This document shows, piece by piece, positions 63,055 to 64,000 of a stretch of DNA of 64,000 nucleotides. Within the stretch, counting starts at the first letter, position 1. Each line of letters starts with the position of its first letter. The stretch spans positions 11,489,300 through 11,553,299 of the forward strand of contig QVOM02000001.1 of assembly GCA_003586115.2 (NCBI GenBank). The letters run 5' to 3'. Source of the DNA: Salvator merianae. Taxonomy: Eukaryota; Chordata; Lepidosauria; Squamata; Teiidae. The position numbers and the translations under genes were made by a program. Below the pieces are notes generated by a model that had not been told where the DNA came from, searched no databases, and worked only from the letters and a program-made list of their open reading frames with translations.

Positions 63055-63125
63055 CTTTCCAATGTCGTTCCTGTCTAATCTCAGAAGTTAAGCAGGGTCA
63101 GGCTTAGTTAGCACTTTGACTAGAG
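63055..63125 (+). repeat. 5S rRNA-derived SINE fragment
   Basis: ctaatctcagaagttaagca, gggtcaggcttagttagcac and tttgac match the internal promoter region of 5S rRNA (usual form TGATCTCGGAAGCTAAGCAGGGTC). It lacks the full 5S ends, so it is a fragment of a 5S-derived SINE or a pseudogene, not a functional 5S gene. Confidence 0.75.
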
Positions 63126-63282
63126 AATTGCTGACAATAACAGATGCTTTAGCCTAGACTGGGAAATCAAAATATCCCGGAAAGAATGAAAGGATGTCAG
63201 TTCTGCACAACAGCCAAGAAAACTGCATGGATTTGTTCACGCAGAAGCCAACATATTAAATATATTTTCGTATATGATTTTA

Positions 63283-63356
63283 TCATATGTTGTGATCCAC
63301 TCTGGGACCTCCTGGTGAAGGACAGGATGCATATGTAATTAATTAATTAAGTAAGT
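63283..63356 (+). repeat. SINE-like 3' tail
   Basis: ttgtgatccactctgggacc followed by gaaggacaggatgcatatg and a run of aatt/taagt units resembles the ccgccctgag...gcggtatataaata tails of reptilian SINEs. It may be the tail of the 5S-derived element just upstream. Confidence 0.5.
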
Positions 63357-64000
63357 AACTTGACCCAGTAATAGAGGTATATTATACAAAACAGGGATGT
63401 GCCAATCTGCAGTTTATAAGGAATTTGTTTCTCACAGACTCCTTAGAGAGGTCCAGGGCTGTCAAGTGCCTCACTCAACAAGCTTGGGCTCTCATCAGCA
63501 CCTGGAGCAACTCATGGGTAGGTGAGTCCCACTGAAAAAGTGCGAGGAGCTCACCTTTGCCAGAAGCGTGGCTGCCACCATTAGCACCCTTCTCCAGGAG
63601 AGGGGCTGCATTGTGTTAGTGTGTGACACCATCACCCATCATCGAGCGTGCACACAATATCACCTCACAGGCACAGAGTCTCAATGCTTCTGCCCCTGTG
63701 CAATGACGTCCTAAGCAAGCACGGTGTCGGCCCACCCATGGACAGGGCAGCTGAAGACCAGACAAATCGACTGGTGAATAAATTTGCTCTGTCCTCCACT
63801 GCCGCTTCCTATTTCCCAGGCTGTTGTGGAGCTGGGAGTTGTTGTGACCACACCGAGCTCGTGCACAATATCGATGCACAGGCATGGCAATCCAACTTTT
63901 CTAGGACTTATCAGACCTCTTCCTAGCACTGTGTCTGCATGACGACATCATACAAGCCCAGTGTGGCCATATTCATTCTTGGTTGTATAGCATCCAGTGA

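Larger units (their letters stand above)
62068..64000 (-). other. LRP1 intron, partial, to the window end
   Basis: No further LRP1 exon is recognised upstream of 62067. The interval contains a 5S-derived repeat and a SINE-like tail, listed separately. The GC-rich frames at 63616-63929 have no known domain. Confidence 0.5.

Noticed and set aside
63055..63125. Functional 5S rRNA gene
   Set aside because: Only the central part matches, with substitutions. The 5' and 3' stem ends are absent.
63616..63929. GC-rich frames near the window end, considered as a further exon or transposase
   Set aside because: No similarity to the LRP1 propeller and no recognisable transposase motif. The sequence reads like a decayed repeat.

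Overview
This is vertebrate nuclear DNA, most likely from a squamate reptile (lizard or snake). Long introns with GT..AG splice sites, microsatellites and a mix of CR1, R4/Dong-like and DIRS-like retrotransposons, a 5S-derived SINE and many short palindromic DNA transposons all fit that group. The species cannot be named from the sequence. No bacterial operon, CRISPR array or phage is present.

The only protein-coding gene I can support is LRP1 (low-density lipoprotein receptor-related protein 1, CD91), on the minus strand. Its last 29 coding exons run from 62067 down to the stop codon at 23994. They join in one open frame of about 1,321 residues, the C-terminal 29 percent of a protein that is about 4,544 residues long in human. 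In transcript order they encode the end of the third-cluster beta-propeller (61879-62067), an EGF repeat (60518-60666), the complete fourth ligand-binding cluster of eleven LDL-receptor class A repeats CR21-CR31 (59876 to 43289), two EGF repeats (43070 to 39047), the last YWTD beta-propeller with a furin-type RNRR site (37830 to 35384), the membrane-proximal EGF repeats (34353 to 28110), the transmembrane helix (26561-26651) and the cytoplasmic tail with both NPxY motifs (26044 to 23994). The 3' UTR probably runs on towards about 22020 and carries a hAT-type element.

Positions 1 to about 22000 lie downstream of LRP1, and I see no gene there. They hold mobile elements: a family of palindromic DNA elements sharing a TTTCTGCACTTACC-like end, two copies of a separate 230-bp element, a decayed Tigger-like transposase with a CENP-B-type helix-turn-helix, and a nearly complete CR1 LINE nested in an older DNA element. 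Next to it is a large palindrome with Harbinger-like ends.

The LRP1 introns carry further elements: an R4/Dong-like LINE end, several L3/CR1-like tails, a hAT-like palindrome with an 8-bp target duplication, a decayed DIRS-like retrotransposon whose three-part terminal repeat is still readable, and two inverted copies of one element, each with a TTCC/GGAA microsatellite, that bracket the exons for CR23-CR25. I found no previously undescribed biological system. The most useful leads are the mobile-element families and the possible effects of these intronic and UTR insertions on LRP1 RNA.
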